The translations under genes and the position numbers were made by a program. Below are positions 1 to 7,229 of a stretch of 59,297 nucleotides of DNA, one piece after another (within the stretch, counting starts at the first letter, position 1; each line of letters opens with the position of its first letter). The notes beneath the pieces are model-generated. The model searched no databases and was not told the origin of the DNA. It was given only the letters and a program-made list of their open reading frames with translations. The stretch is from Alicyclobacillus suci (lineage in GTDB: Bacteria; Bacillota; Bacilli; Alicyclobacillales; Alicyclobacillaceae), in contig NZ_JAFMTW010000021.1 of the NCBI RefSeq assembly GCF_017329615.1, forward strand, positions 1 through 59,297, written 5' to 3'.

Positions 1-239
1 GCGATGACGAGGTCGTACCGTTCGAACCGGCTTTGAAACTGGCGCAGCGTATGTTCCGTGCGGCTTTCACGCAGTCGGTTCACGAGGATGGGCACAGTCA
101 TGAACCACACCTTGTGGCCCTCCTTAATGAAATCGAGGCTCTTTAACAGCTTAAGCTTCTGTTGCGCATCTGGCGGAAGGTCAGGCACAGACAAGTCCTC
201 AAGGTATTTCTTGTACGTGAACTTCGGGTTCGTAACACG
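1..239 (-). pseudogene. istB: IstB-like IS21 helper ATPase fragment with internal deletion
   Basis: The frame opens just after a TAG codon and reads RVTNPKFTYKKYLEDL, then LPPDAQQKLKLLKSLDFIKEG, which is the usual region just before the Walker A loop of IstB. It then jumps straight to KVWFMTVPILVNRLRES and FERYDLVI, which in the family lies after the Walker A loop and leads to Walker B. The GxxGxGKT segment between these blocks is absent, so ATP binding should be lost. The start codon and N-terminus are also missing, and the gene runs off the left edge. IstB normally helps the IstA transposase choose and join targets. I am confident of the family; the deletion is inferred from memory of family sequences. 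Confidence 0.7.
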
Positions 240-520
240 CTACCATAACTGATACAGACGCCAGAGTTCTCAAGCTCAGAATGAGCACCGACTTGATACT
301 TGGGCGCCTGGACAATCCCCTCCGTCAATACGCCTATCCTCATTGGATCCTTGGTTCGAATTAACTCCTCCCGCTGCTGCTCATATTCGACGATGTATTT
401 GCGAATCGTCTTTCTATCCATCCCTGTCCTTCTTGCAATCTCCCTTTGAGAAATTCCCTCGTGAAAATAGGCCAGCAGAATCTCCTGCTTCTGCTTCAAT
501 CGAATCATCTCCTCAACCAC
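240..520 (-). pseudogene. istA: IS21 transposase IstA, N-terminal fragment
   Basis: The first ~75 residues are a clear IstA start: MVEEMIRLKQKQEILLAYF followed by the helix-turn-helix GISQREIARRTGMDRKTIRKY, which binds the element's ends. Similarity stops after KYQVGA and the sequence runs into the IstB fragment in a different frame, so the whole DDE catalytic domain has been deleted. The coding start at 520 lies about 70 bp inside the element end. It is non-functional as a transposase; a short HTH peptide could still be made. Confidence 0.75.
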
Positions 521-588
521 CTCACCGTAGTGAGGCTATCATAGGGTGGGGGAATTTTCGATTGTTCCAGTGGGGTACTTTTAGGCTA

Positions 589-1188
589 TCAAATACACTC
601 GTAGAACTCGCGTTCGCTCATGTGGTCGTTTTTGATACTTCCTGCCTCGCCCTGGTAGTTCACGTTGTACGGTGGGTCCGTGCACACCATTTGTGCCTTG
701 TGCCCAGCCATGAGCCGCAAGACATCCTCTCTCCTGGTCGCATCGCCACAGAGCAGCAGATGTCGACCAAAACGCCAGATTACGCCGCGGCGTGTGTTTG
801 GCACCACGATGTCCTCGAGCGCCTCATCCGCGTCGAAGTTGTCATCCCGGATCTCATCCTCGCTGGAGAGAGAGAAGTCAGTCATCAGTTTCTCGATCTC
901 GCCTTCGATCTTGTTGAGTGCGAGATTCAGAGCTTTCTCCCGTGTCTCGTCCAAATCAACGATGACGACGTCTGTCTCCGCAACACCAAGGTCCTGCAGG
1001 ATTTTCAGGCGTTGATGGCCACCAACCACTTTCCCGGTTCTCTGATTCCAGACAATCGGCTCCACCAGCCCAAATTCCTCGATGCTTCGCTTCAACTTCT
1101 CGTATTCAGGGTCCCCAGGCTGAAGATCAATACGGGGATTGTACTCAGCCGGTATTAGGTTTTCGAGCTTCACGGTTTCGATCCGCAT
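589..1188 (-). pseudogene. ParB-like nuclease domain fused to DNA methyltransferase, 3' end lost to IS21
   Basis: Phage and plasmid proteins of this type carry an N-terminal ParB/sulfiredoxin-like fold followed by an N4-cytosine or N6-adenine methyltransferase. Residues ~1-75 match the ParB fold, with NPR near residue 17 and GGHQRL at 56-61. The methyltransferase catalytic motif DPPYNV is near residue 171. Only ~199 residues remain. The stop codon (589-591) is the TGA at the start of the IS21 end, so the rest of the catalytic domain and the SAM-binding FxGxG motif are missing. The start at 1188 was chosen because AGGAGAGG sits just upstream. It probably belonged to a lost prophage; activity is unlikely. 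Confidence 0.8.
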
Positions 1189-1365
1189 CCCAAGTCCTCT
1201 CCTAACGGACGCCCGAACGAGCAAAGGTTCGCACGCCCTGACAACGCCTGGTCATAACAAATTAGGCGTCCATCTCGGACGCCCCAGGGGATATTCACCG
1301 TTGGTATCATGATAGCGCGTTTTTCGATGCAGAAAATCCAAAAAAACTCACCAAAAACTCTAATG

Positions 1366-1440
1366 CACGTGCTACGTACAAAGACACACGTGTTTTTACC
1401 AGCGCCCAATATTGACACGTGTTTTTACCAGTGTTATTAT
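1366..1440 (+). promoter_or_regulatory. hicAB promoter with repeated CACGTG operator-like elements
   Basis: TTGACA (1412-1417), a 17-bp spacer and TATTAT (1435-1440) form a strong SigA-type promoter for hicA. A 17-bp direct repeat, ACACGTGTTTTTACCAG, occurs at 1386-1402 and 1415-1431. The second copy covers the -35 and most of the spacer. Each copy contains the palindrome ACACGTGT, and a third CACGTG core lies at 1366-1371. HicB antitoxins typically repress their own operon, so these are candidate HicB operators. The repeats are seen directly; the binding protein is inferred. Confidence 0.65.
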
Positions 1441-1471
1441 ATAAGTGCCGAAAGGGGGATCGGTTCTATCG

Positions 1472-1693
1472 ATGAAAGAAAAGCCGATAGTGGACAAAAA
1501 CAAAAGTTACAGTTCGGCGGAAATCATTGCGATCCTCAAGGCGCACGGATGGGAACTGGACAGAATCAAAGGCAGTCATCACTGGTTCGTAAACCCGGAC
1601 AAAGGGAAGCCCCCAATTCCGGTTCCCCATCCACAGAAAGATGTGCCGTATGGGACTCGGCGCAACATCTTTAAACAAGCGGGTCTTTGGTAA
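1472..1693 (+). CDS. hicA: HicA-family mRNA interferase toxin
   Basis: HicA toxins are small double-stranded-RNA-binding-fold proteins that cleave mRNA and block translation until bound by HicB. The 73-residue product has the full family pattern: AEIIAILKAHGWELDRIKGSHH with the catalytic histidine in GSHHWF, then PIPVPHPQKDVPYGTRRNIFKQAGL, which is the typical ending. It has an ~20-residue N-terminal extension compared with minimal HicA. ATG at 1472 is preferred to the GTG at 1445 because the promoter -10 ends at 1440, so the GTG would fall at the transcript start. A purine-rich AAAGGGGG lies upstream. hicB follows 34 bp downstream. No inactivating change is visible, so the pair may still be active inside an otherwise decayed prophage region. 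Confidence 0.88.
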   Translation: MKEKPIVDKNKSYSSAEIIAILKAHGWELDRIKGSHHWFVNPDKGKPPIPVPHPQKDVPYGTRRNIFKQAGLW

Positions 1694-1727
1694 AGAGGCC
1701 CGCTCCGAAAGGAAGGGATATAAGAGG

Positions 1728-2207
1728 ATGAGCAAGCTGCCTGACCGTTATGTATATCCTGCGGTGTTTACTTTTGAAGACGATGGCGTGTCCGTTGAAT
1801 TTCCCGATCTTGAAGGTTGCTTTACCGGCGGCGCTGACTTGATGGAAGCTACACGACTGGCCAAGGACGTGCTCGCTGGTTTTCTCTCCATCCTTGAAGA
1901 AGATGGAGATCCAATCCCTCCAGCTAGTACGGGGGAGAACTTTGATGTGGCAGCAAACCAAAGAGTGATGTTAATCGAAGCCTGGATGCCGCCATACCGC
2001 GATAACTATATGGATAAGTCCGTTAACAAAACAGTCACTTTACCGCGTTGGCTAAAAACTGCGGCTGAGGAACGGCATGTTAACTTTTCGCGCGTACTTC
2101 AGGAGGCTCTTATGCATCATCTGGGCATCGAGGTACCGCGGTTTAGCGACGACGTGACAACAGGATCAAATGACGGTGACTCTTCTCACACGGAACCCGC
2201 TGGCTGA
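1728..2207 (+). CDS. hicB: HicB-family antitoxin with C-terminal ribbon-helix-helix or HTH region
   Basis: HicB neutralises HicA and represses the operon. Residues 3-70 are the HicB partial RNase H-like fold: YVYPAVFTFEDDGVSVEFPDL followed by GCFTGGADLMEATRLAKDVL. Residues ~105-140 (KSVNKTVTLPRWLKTAAEE, then NFSRVLQEAL) resemble the DNA-binding tail of longer HicB proteins. Length, about 159 residues, fits the class that carries its own DNA-binding domain. The start is the ATG after GGAAGGG and AAGAGG. The TGA stop lies in the loop of the terminator hairpin at 2194-2222. The gene follows hicA as an operon. Confidence 0.88.
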   Translation: MSKLPDRYVYPAVFTFEDDGVSVEFPDLEGCFTGGADLMEATRLAKDVLAGFLSILEEDGDPIPPASTGENFDVAANQRVMLIEAWMPPYRDNYMDKSVNKTVTLPRWLKTAAEERHVNFSRVLQEALMHHLGIEVPRFSDDVTTGSNDGDSSHTEPAG

Positions 2208-2222
2208 AGCACCAGCGGGTTT
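2194..2222 (+). terminator. hicAB terminator containing the hicB stop codon
   Basis: AACCCGCTGG (2194-2203) pairs with CCAGCGGGTT (2212-2221), with an 8-nt loop that contains the hicB TGA. Only a short T run follows. The hairpin is symmetric and could also serve the opposing phage-gene remnant that ends at 2224. Confidence 0.7.
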
Positions 2223-2223
2223 G

Positions 2224-2637
2224 TCACTTGCGGTCTGCAACTGGCGACCAAATCACGTTGCTCAGGCAGATCGTTAGTTTTTCCATCACACGGCTCCGAA
2301 TCACAAAAATATTCTTCTCGCTGTATCCCAATGCCTCAGCGGTTCGCCGTATAGACCACTGCTTGAAGTACCGCACTTCCACAAACGAGCGTTCTTCGTC
2401 AGTTCACGTTTAAGCGCCTTGTCAATCGAATCGACAATCATCTGATAATGAGCAATCTGTTCGTGCAGGTCAAGCGCCCGCTTCGATTCGATCCGGTCAA
2501 TGGCGTACTTTTCGGTCGACGACGAGATGAAGAACGTGCCATGAGACCCTTCAGCCAGGTCGTACCTAGCGGTCATGCTCGGCATGATGTAGTCCAGCTG
2601 CTTCTGCAGGTTCCGAATGCCCACCTTGTAGGACCTA
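2224..2637 (-). pseudogene. ArpU-like phage transcriptional regulator, frameshifted and missing its start
   Basis: The upstream part reads YKVGIRNLQKQLDYI, then TEKYAIDRIESKRALDL and IVDSIDKALKRELT in one frame. It then continues in another frame as TDEERSFVEVRYFKQWSIRR and TAEALGYSEKNIFVIRSRV to a TGA at 2224-2226. This is the layout of ArpU/sigma-like phage late-gene regulators, with a coiled N-terminus and a sigma-region-4-like HTH. The shift lies near 2393-2400. A simple explanation is loss of 4 bases from CTGACTGAC, leaving CTGAC. Upstream of about 2637 the reading frame is antisense to the integrase fragment, so the true start is lost. A sequencing error could explain the frameshift but not the missing start. 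Confidence 0.6.
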
Positions 2638-2640
2638 TAG

Positions 2641-2895
2641 CACGCAGGTGTCAAGGCCGCATTGACGGCACTCGATCTTCCGCTGGTGACGTTCCATGAT
2701 TTACGCCACACGCACGCAACATGGCTTTTGGAAAGCGGAGTTGACCTTAAGACGGTGAGTCAACGTTTAGGTCACTCGTCAATCACGGTAACGGCTGACG
2801 TGTATAGTCATGTCACGAAGAGATTGCAACGCGAAGCGGTGGGAAAATTGGAAAAAATGATGTCGCACGAACGGGGAGGAAAAGAAGATTTGTAG
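2641..2895 (+). pseudogene. Tyrosine recombinase (phage integrase), C-terminal fragment
   Basis: The fragment has the conserved C-terminal catalytic box [13 protein letters not shown] (His and Arg), then [15 protein letters not shown] with the catalytic His and the nucleophilic Tyr, and a normal charged tail ending at 2895. Everything before ~2641, including the SAM-like core-binding domain and the first catalytic Arg, is missing; a TAG lies directly upstream in frame. Prophage integrases commonly sit next to the tRNA used as attachment site, and here the gene points at the 3' end of the tRNA at 2954-3030. It is read as the surviving edge of an excised or deleted prophage. Confidence 0.85.
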
Positions 2896-2917
2896 ATCAT
2901 TTGTAGTTGAAAATAAC

Positions 2918-2944
2918 AAAAACCCTTGATTCACAAGGGTTTTT
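2918..2944 (+). terminator. Bidirectional intrinsic terminator between integrase remnant and tRNA genes
   Basis: AAAAACCCTTG (2918-2928) pairs with CAAGGGTTTTT (2934-2944) around a 5-nt loop. The A run on one side and T run on the other make it efficient in both directions, ending the integrase transcript from the left and the tRNA transcript from the right. Confidence 0.85.
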
Positions 2945-2953
2945 GGCTTTTTG

Positions 2954-3030
<77 letters not shown>

Positions 3031-3040
3031 TTGTAAAACT

Positions 3041-3115
3041 TGGAGCGGAAGACGGGATTCGAACCCGCGACCCTCGCCTTGGCAAGGCGATGCTCTACCC
3101 CTGAGCCACTTCCGC
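3041..3115 (-). tRNA. tRNA-Gly (anticodon GCC)
   Basis: Reading from 3115: acceptor GCGGAAG pairing with CTTCCGC, D arm GGCTCAGGGGTAGAGC, anticodon loop TTGCCAA within GCCTTGCCAAGGC, T arm GGGTTCGAATCCC, discriminator T, and encoded CCA (3041-3043). It lies 10 bp upstream of the CAU tRNA and shares its promoter and terminator. Confidence 0.95.
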
Positions 3116-3133
3116 ATACAGGGAACAGGCTAT

Positions 3134-3162
3134 ATTATACGAAAGATGACTAGATATGTAAA
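3134..3162 (-). promoter_or_regulatory. Promoter of the tRNA-Gly/tRNA-CAU unit
   Basis: On the minus strand TTTACA (3157-3162) and TATAAT (3134-3139) are separated by 17 bp, about 20 bp upstream of tRNA-Gly. The -10 is perfect and the -35 is one base off consensus. Confidence 0.75.
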
Positions 3163-3215
3163 GGGGCCCTTCGTAGGAACTGGCTGTCGTCAACAGCCAA
3201 CCCGCATACCGCGCC

Positions 3216-5171
3216 TCAGCGGGCGCGGCGTGGGTCGTCGATGTGGAGTTGGCGGGGATACGTAATGCGCGCGGCGATGAAGTAAATCACCATGAACGCG
3301 AGATATGCGAGTAACACCGCGAGACTCACTGGCCACAGGCGACCCGGCAAGGCGAGCACGTGACGGAAGTCAATCATGGCAACGATAGCGTGCATGGCCG
3401 CCAGCACGAAGGGAAAGAAGAACATGACGCTAAACTCCACGGTCAGCACGCGGCCCAGTTCGCGGTGGGTGATGCCAATGCGGCGGAGGGCTCGAAACTG
3501 AATACCGTCCTCCGCCCGGTTGTTCAGGAGTCGGAAATACAACGTATTGCCACAGGCGAGCAACATCATCAGCGAGATGAACATGCCTGAGAAGATCATC
3601 GTCGAAAACAAGCCGACAAGCGACTGATCAGTTGGTTCTGCCACATTCACCTGCGACGAGGGGAACTGTTGTTTCATGGTGGCAGGTACCTTCGTCGGAT
3701 TGGCGACCGTAAACGCATGCGCCGTCCAGATGGACGCGGGCGGTGCGATGGCTTTCAGGTGGCGGAAATCAGCGTCTGACACGACGAGTAGATTGTCGCT
3801 GATAGCAGTCGTACCGAAATTAAATGTGCGCTCGCTGATTTGTCTATCGACGACGACCGATGCCGCGTTGTCGCGACCGACGGTCAGCTTTGCTTGTGTG
3901 TCGTGAAATTCATTCGGCACCGTCACGGGGAAACTCGCCACGTATAAGGCATGCCCCACTGCGAGCTTCGGTACGTCAGGGTACATGTAGGCGACCTGTT
4001 TGTGGGCGGATTGGATAGCCGTCACAAAGCGCTGAAAGGTCGATCTCGACACCACACTTACCGGATACACCCCGCGCTGTCCTGTACCTTTTTGCAGTGT
4101 ACCAGCGAGCGCGGTTGCGTCCAGTTCCTGTGTCACCTTGGCACCTGAAGCATTTAGTTGATGCGCGAGATCCGCGGATGTATGTGACAATGGATGATTG
4201 ACGTTGGTCCAGGTCATCACCGCGAACGGCTGGCGGACGACGTCGCCCTGTTTGAGTACCGACAGAAACCCTAACATCGTGCCTGCCCCGGTCATCACCA
4301 CGGCGGACAATGTCGCGATGACGGTGAGTGCCCTGGCATGGTCTTTCATGCGATAGGCGAGTCGGCTGACCGTCAACAGCGCGACGCCAGTGCGTACGCG
4401 CCCACGCAAACGCATGAGTACCCATACCAAAACCTGCGTGTAGATAAGGTACGTCCCGATGACCACGAGGGCGATAATGACCACGAGTCCAATGAGCGTT
4501 TCCAATGTCCGCACGCTCTGCGCGATGGCCAAGTAGTACCCGACGGCGACACAGACGACACCCAAGCCCGCGAGAAGAAGCGAAGGGTGGGGGGGTTTTT
4601 GGCGGGATCGGCTGCTGAATAGCAGATGCTTCGGACCGCGACGCCGAATGCGAAACGCCATCAAGGCACCCTCAAGCGCGAAGATGAGAATAAACACGAT
4701 ACATGTGACTAACCACGACTTGGCGGGCACAGCGAACGGGATTTCCATAGGCAGTACCAATAAATCGCCGACGGCCAAGAGAAACAGCTTAGTGAATAGA
4801 AGTCCGAAAAGAAGTCCCAGTCCAAGCGCGACACCATCAATCATCGCGCTCTCCCGAATCACCATGCGACCCATTTGCTTTGGGGTCATGCCAAGGACTT
4901 GCAGGAGGCCAAACTCCTGACCTCGCAATCGCAGCATCGCGGTGTGGAAGTAAAAGATGAAAAACACAGAGAATAAAGCGACGAGCCAACCACTCACCAG
5001 CATCACCATTCGGGCGCCTGCGGGCATGTAACCTCCGACGACCGCCGGGTTATACACGAAATTCATAAACATAAACAAAATCATCACGGACACGCTGCTC
5101 GACGCGATATACCCGATGTAAAGGCGCTTTTGGCGCACGACATTTTTACGGACGAGTTGGCCGAATGTCAT
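3216..5171 (-). CDS. bceB: BceB-type ABC transporter permease (FtsX-like)
   Basis: BceB permeases sense and remove cell-wall-targeting peptides such as bacitracin and form a sensory complex with the BceS kinase. The 651-residue product has the family layout: about ten membrane segments, with a large external domain of ~200 residues between roughly residues 305 and 505 (from LKQGDVVRQPFAVMTW to the next membrane segment SLVGLFSTMIFSGMFISLMM). FtsX-like helices lie near the N-terminus (LGMTPKQMGRMVIRESAMI) and C-terminus. The start ATG follows GGAGGTGAA and overlaps the ATPase gene by 26 bp, indicating translational coupling. The substrate cannot be read from the sequence. Confidence 0.85.
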   Translation of the reverse strand: MTFGQLVRKNVVRQKRLYIGYIASSSVSVMILFMFMNFVYNPAVVGGYMPAGARMVMLVSGWLVALFSVFFIFYFHTAMLRLRGQEFGLLQVLGMTPKQMGRMVIRESAMIDGVALGLGLLFGLLFTKLFLLAVGDLLVLPMEIPFAVPAKSWLVTCIVFILIFALEGALMAFRIRRRGPKHLLFSSRSRQKPPHPSLLLAGLGVVCVAVGYYLAIAQSVRTLETLIGLVVIIALVVIGTYLIYTQVLVWVLMRLRGRVRTGVALLTVSRLAYRMKDHARALTVIATLSAVVMTGAGTMLGFLSVLKQGDVVRQPFAVMTWTNVNHPLSHTSADLAHQLNASGAKVTQELDATALAGTLQKGTGQRGVYPVSVVSRSTFQRFVTAIQSAHKQVAYMYPDVPKLAVGHALYVASFPVTVPNEFHDTQAKLTVGRDNAASVVVDRQISERTFNFGTTAISDNLLVVSDADFRHLKAIAPPASIWTAHAFTVANPTKVPATMKQQFPSSQVNVAEPTDQSLVGLFSTMIFSGMFISLMMLLACGNTLYFRLLNNRAEDGIQFRALRRIGITHRELGRVLTVEFSVMFFFPFVLAAMHAIVAMIDFRHVLALPGRLWPVSLAVLLAYLAFMVIYFIAARITYPRQLHIDDPRRAR

Positions 5172-5922
5172 GGCATTTCACCTCCAACACCGACAACGTG
5201 TGCAGAATCTCCTGAAAGAACGATTCGCGTGGCCCGTCTCTGTCGAGGCGGCTATAGACCTTACCGTCTTGGATAAAGAACACTCTGTCACTATAGCTCG
5301 CCGCAAGTGCATCATGCGTGACCATCAGCAACGTCGTCCCATGGGACTCGTGCAAAGAAGAAAATGTCTCCAAAAGTGTGCGTGCGGAAGCGGAGTCGAG
5401 GTTACCCGTCGGCTCGTCGGCCAGCACAATCGCAGGCTGGTGGACAATCGCACGGGCGACGGCCGCGCGCTGCTGCTGCCCACCGGAGACTTCGTATGGA
5501 TAACGCCTTTGACTCTCCTGGAGTCCCAGCCGAGCCATAACGTCCTCCACTCGCTTGTGTACTTCGCGCGCTGGATATTTGTCAAGCGTCAGTGGGAGTG
5601 CCACGTTCTCGGCCAACGTCAGCGTGTCGAGCAGATTGAAGTCCTGAAAGACGAACCCAAGTTTGCGCCGGCGAAACAACGCCAGTGCATCCCCTGACAG
5701 CGTTTCGACAGATTGTCCGTCAACCACCAGTTGACCACCCGTCGGCTTGTCGAGCCCTGCCAAAATATTGAGCAGCGTCGTCTTGCCACTGCCGGACGGA
5801 CCCATGATGGCGACAAATTCCCCCGGCTCAATGGCGAAATCCACACCGTCGAGCGCTCGAACTTGCGCGCCCGGCTCACCTCCGTATACCTTCACCAGCC
5901 GATTGGCTGTAAGAATCGGCAT
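5146..5922 (-). CDS. bceA: BceA-type ABC transporter ATP-binding protein
   Basis: This is the ATPase partner of the BceB permease. All nucleotide-binding motifs are present in the 258 residues: Walker A GPSGSGKTTLLN, Q-loop FQDFNLLDTLTLAENV, signature VSGGQQQRAAVARA, Walker B IVLADEPTGNLDS and the switch histidine in LMVTHD. It has the short MacB/LolD-like form typical of peptide exporters. The ATG at 5922 was chosen because AAGGAG lies 9 nt upstream; longer in-frame starts have no ribosome-binding site. The gene overlaps bceB. A 131-bp gap separates it from the kinase gene and contains the TGTAAGG repeats listed separately. Confidence 0.92.
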   Translation of the reverse strand: MPILTANRLVKVYGGEPGAQVRALDGVDFAIEPGEFVAIMGPSGSGKTTLLNILAGLDKPTGGQLVVDGQSVETLSGDALALFRRRKLGFVFQDFNLLDTLTLAENVALPLTLDKYPAREVHKRVEDVMARLGLQESQRRYPYEVSGGQQQRAAVARAIVHQPAIVLADEPTGNLDSASARTLLETFSSLHESHGTTLLMVTHDALAASYSDRVFFIQDGKVYSRLDRDGPRESFFQEILHTLSVLEVKCHDIRPTRP

Positions 5923-6030
5923 ATCACTCACTCCTTGTCCTTTTGCCCCCACTCCTACATAGCGACACGGGGACGTGAATGTTGTTGTCCCCATTGTCAC
6001 ACGCGAAGAGCAATTGGCGCCTCGTGCCAA

Positions 6031-6058
6031 CCTTACAGACCGTCGCTTATACCTTACA
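6031..6058 (-). promoter_or_regulatory. TGTAAGG direct repeat, candidate BceR-type binding site
   Basis: TGTAAGG occurs twice on the minus strand, at 6052-6058 and 6031-6037, one copy every 21 bp (two helical turns). It lies just upstream of the bceAB-type genes and overlaps the stop of the kinase gene. OmpR-family regulators usually bind direct repeats in this position. The repeat is seen directly; the regulator is inferred from context. Confidence 0.45.
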
Positions 6059-7229
6059 ATTTTGTCACCTCACGACTGGATTCAACGTAAGGCGCGATAA
6101 AGGAGGATTTGGGAATGACGACCGACACCGTTGTCCCTTCGTGAAGAACCGATTCCGCGGACAACGTGATACCAAGGCGCTGTGCCGCCTCCGCAGCGAG
6201 ATAGAGACCCATTCCTGTGGCGCGCGAGTGAGTTCTACCGTTTTCCCCAGTATAAAAAGGCTCAAACATCCGCCGCAGATCTCGCGGATGCATACCAATG
6301 CCCTCGTCGCAAAACGTCACACGGATCCATTCGTCGTCTTCCGTTGCAGCAATGACAAATGTGGCCGGCTCGTTCGTAGCGCGCCCAGATGTGTCGACTT
6401 TGTACCCATACTGCAAGGCGTTGCGGACGATTTGGTCACAGATGAATCGCAGCCATTTCTCATCGGATGTCACTTCCAGGTGCCCAGGTACGTCGAGGCG
6501 GGGATAGATTTTCTGGCGGATCCACGAAGTTTTATGTTCGTTGATAACTTGGCGCAATAACGGCGCCAACGGCAGCCGAACCATGCGCACGTCGAAGGAA
6601 AAGGATTGTAACCGCGCCGTGTATAGCATCGTATCTAAAGCCGTTTCCAACTTGGTGAGTTCCGCTTGCATCTCGTCGATAGTGGGTGAGAGCGCCTGCG
6701 CGGGCTCAGTGTCCCGCTGTACCGCGTCCGCCAAAAGTTCTTTTGTAAGGAGTCGCAAAACCGTGAGCGGGGTTTTCATCTGATGGGCAAAACGCGTCGT
6801 GAAATGCTCATAAAACCGGCGTTTTGATTCCGCCTGCTGCAAATCTTCACGGTATGCAGCCAGATAGGATTCTAGCAACTGGGTGATGTACAGATGTTCG
6901 GCAGTTGTCGCGTAGCGCCGCAAACTATCAGCGGCATCCAAAGGTAGATTCGATTGCACAAGTTGCCGCGTCACAACGGAAAGCAAACGCCGCCTGCGAA
7001 GATAATGAAAAGCAAAACCCATGATAGAGATGAAAAGTGCGAGCAAAAACCCGTAAAGCGCGTCCGAGACGCTGGCGCGTTGGTGGTGACCTCTGCTCAC
7101 GCCCGCGAGCCACACCGTGCCGATACCGACGACGAGGCCTAGCACGACGCACATCACCGGTACCCAAATGTCGCGCGCATAGATTCGAATGGGCGATATT
7201 CGCATACGTCCTTCCCCACCCATCGTCAT
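6054..7229 (-). CDS. bceS: BceS-type intramembrane-sensing histidine kinase
   Basis: The kinase senses the flux state of the ABC transporter rather than a ligand directly. Residues ~20-75 form two membrane helices (VPVMCVVLGLVVGIGTVWLA and YGFLLALFISIMGFAFHYL) with only a short external loop, as expected for intramembrane-sensing kinases. The phosphoacceptor region is FTTRFAHQMKTPLTVLRLL, with the histidine in FAHQMKTP as in BceS homologues. The ATPase part has an N box (CDQIVRNALQYG), DEGIGM and the G box ATGMGLYLA. Start 7229 overlaps the regulator stop as ATGA. An alternative ATG at 7205 has a stronger Shine-Dalgarno (GGAAGG). It forms one unit with the response regulator. Confidence 0.88.
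   Translation of the reverse strand: MTMGGEGRMRISPIRIYARDIWVPVMCVVLGLVVGIGTVWLAGVSRGHHQRASVSDALYGFLLALFISIMGFAFHYLRRRRLLSVVTRQLVQSNLPLDAADSLRRYATTAEHLYITQLLESYLAAYREDLQQAESKRRFYEHFTTRFAHQMKTPLTVLRLLTKELLADAVQRDTEPAQALSPTIDEMQAELTKLETALDTMLYTARLQSFSFDVRMVRLPLAPLLRQVINEHKTSWIRQKIYPRLDVPGHLEVTSDEKWLRFICDQIVRNALQYGYKVDTSGRATNEPATFVIAATEDDEWIRVTFCDEGIGMHPRDLRRMFEPFYTGENGRTHSRATGMGLYLAAEAAQRLGITLSAESVLHEGTTVSVVIPKSSFIAPYVESSREVTKL

Larger units (their letters stand above)
1..591 (-). mobile_element. Degenerate IS21-family insertion sequence, cut by the window edge
   Basis: The remnant holds the start of an IstA-type transposase (240-520) followed directly by an IstB-type helper fragment (1-239). 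The outer end is near 591. The octamer GGCTATCA occurs at 534-541 and again at 584-591, 50 bp apart, and IS21 elements are known to carry repeated motifs inside their ends. Most of istA and the start of istB are missing, so the element cannot move by itself. The other end lies outside the window. Family assignment rests on the two protein fragments; the exact border is inferred. Confidence 0.75.
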
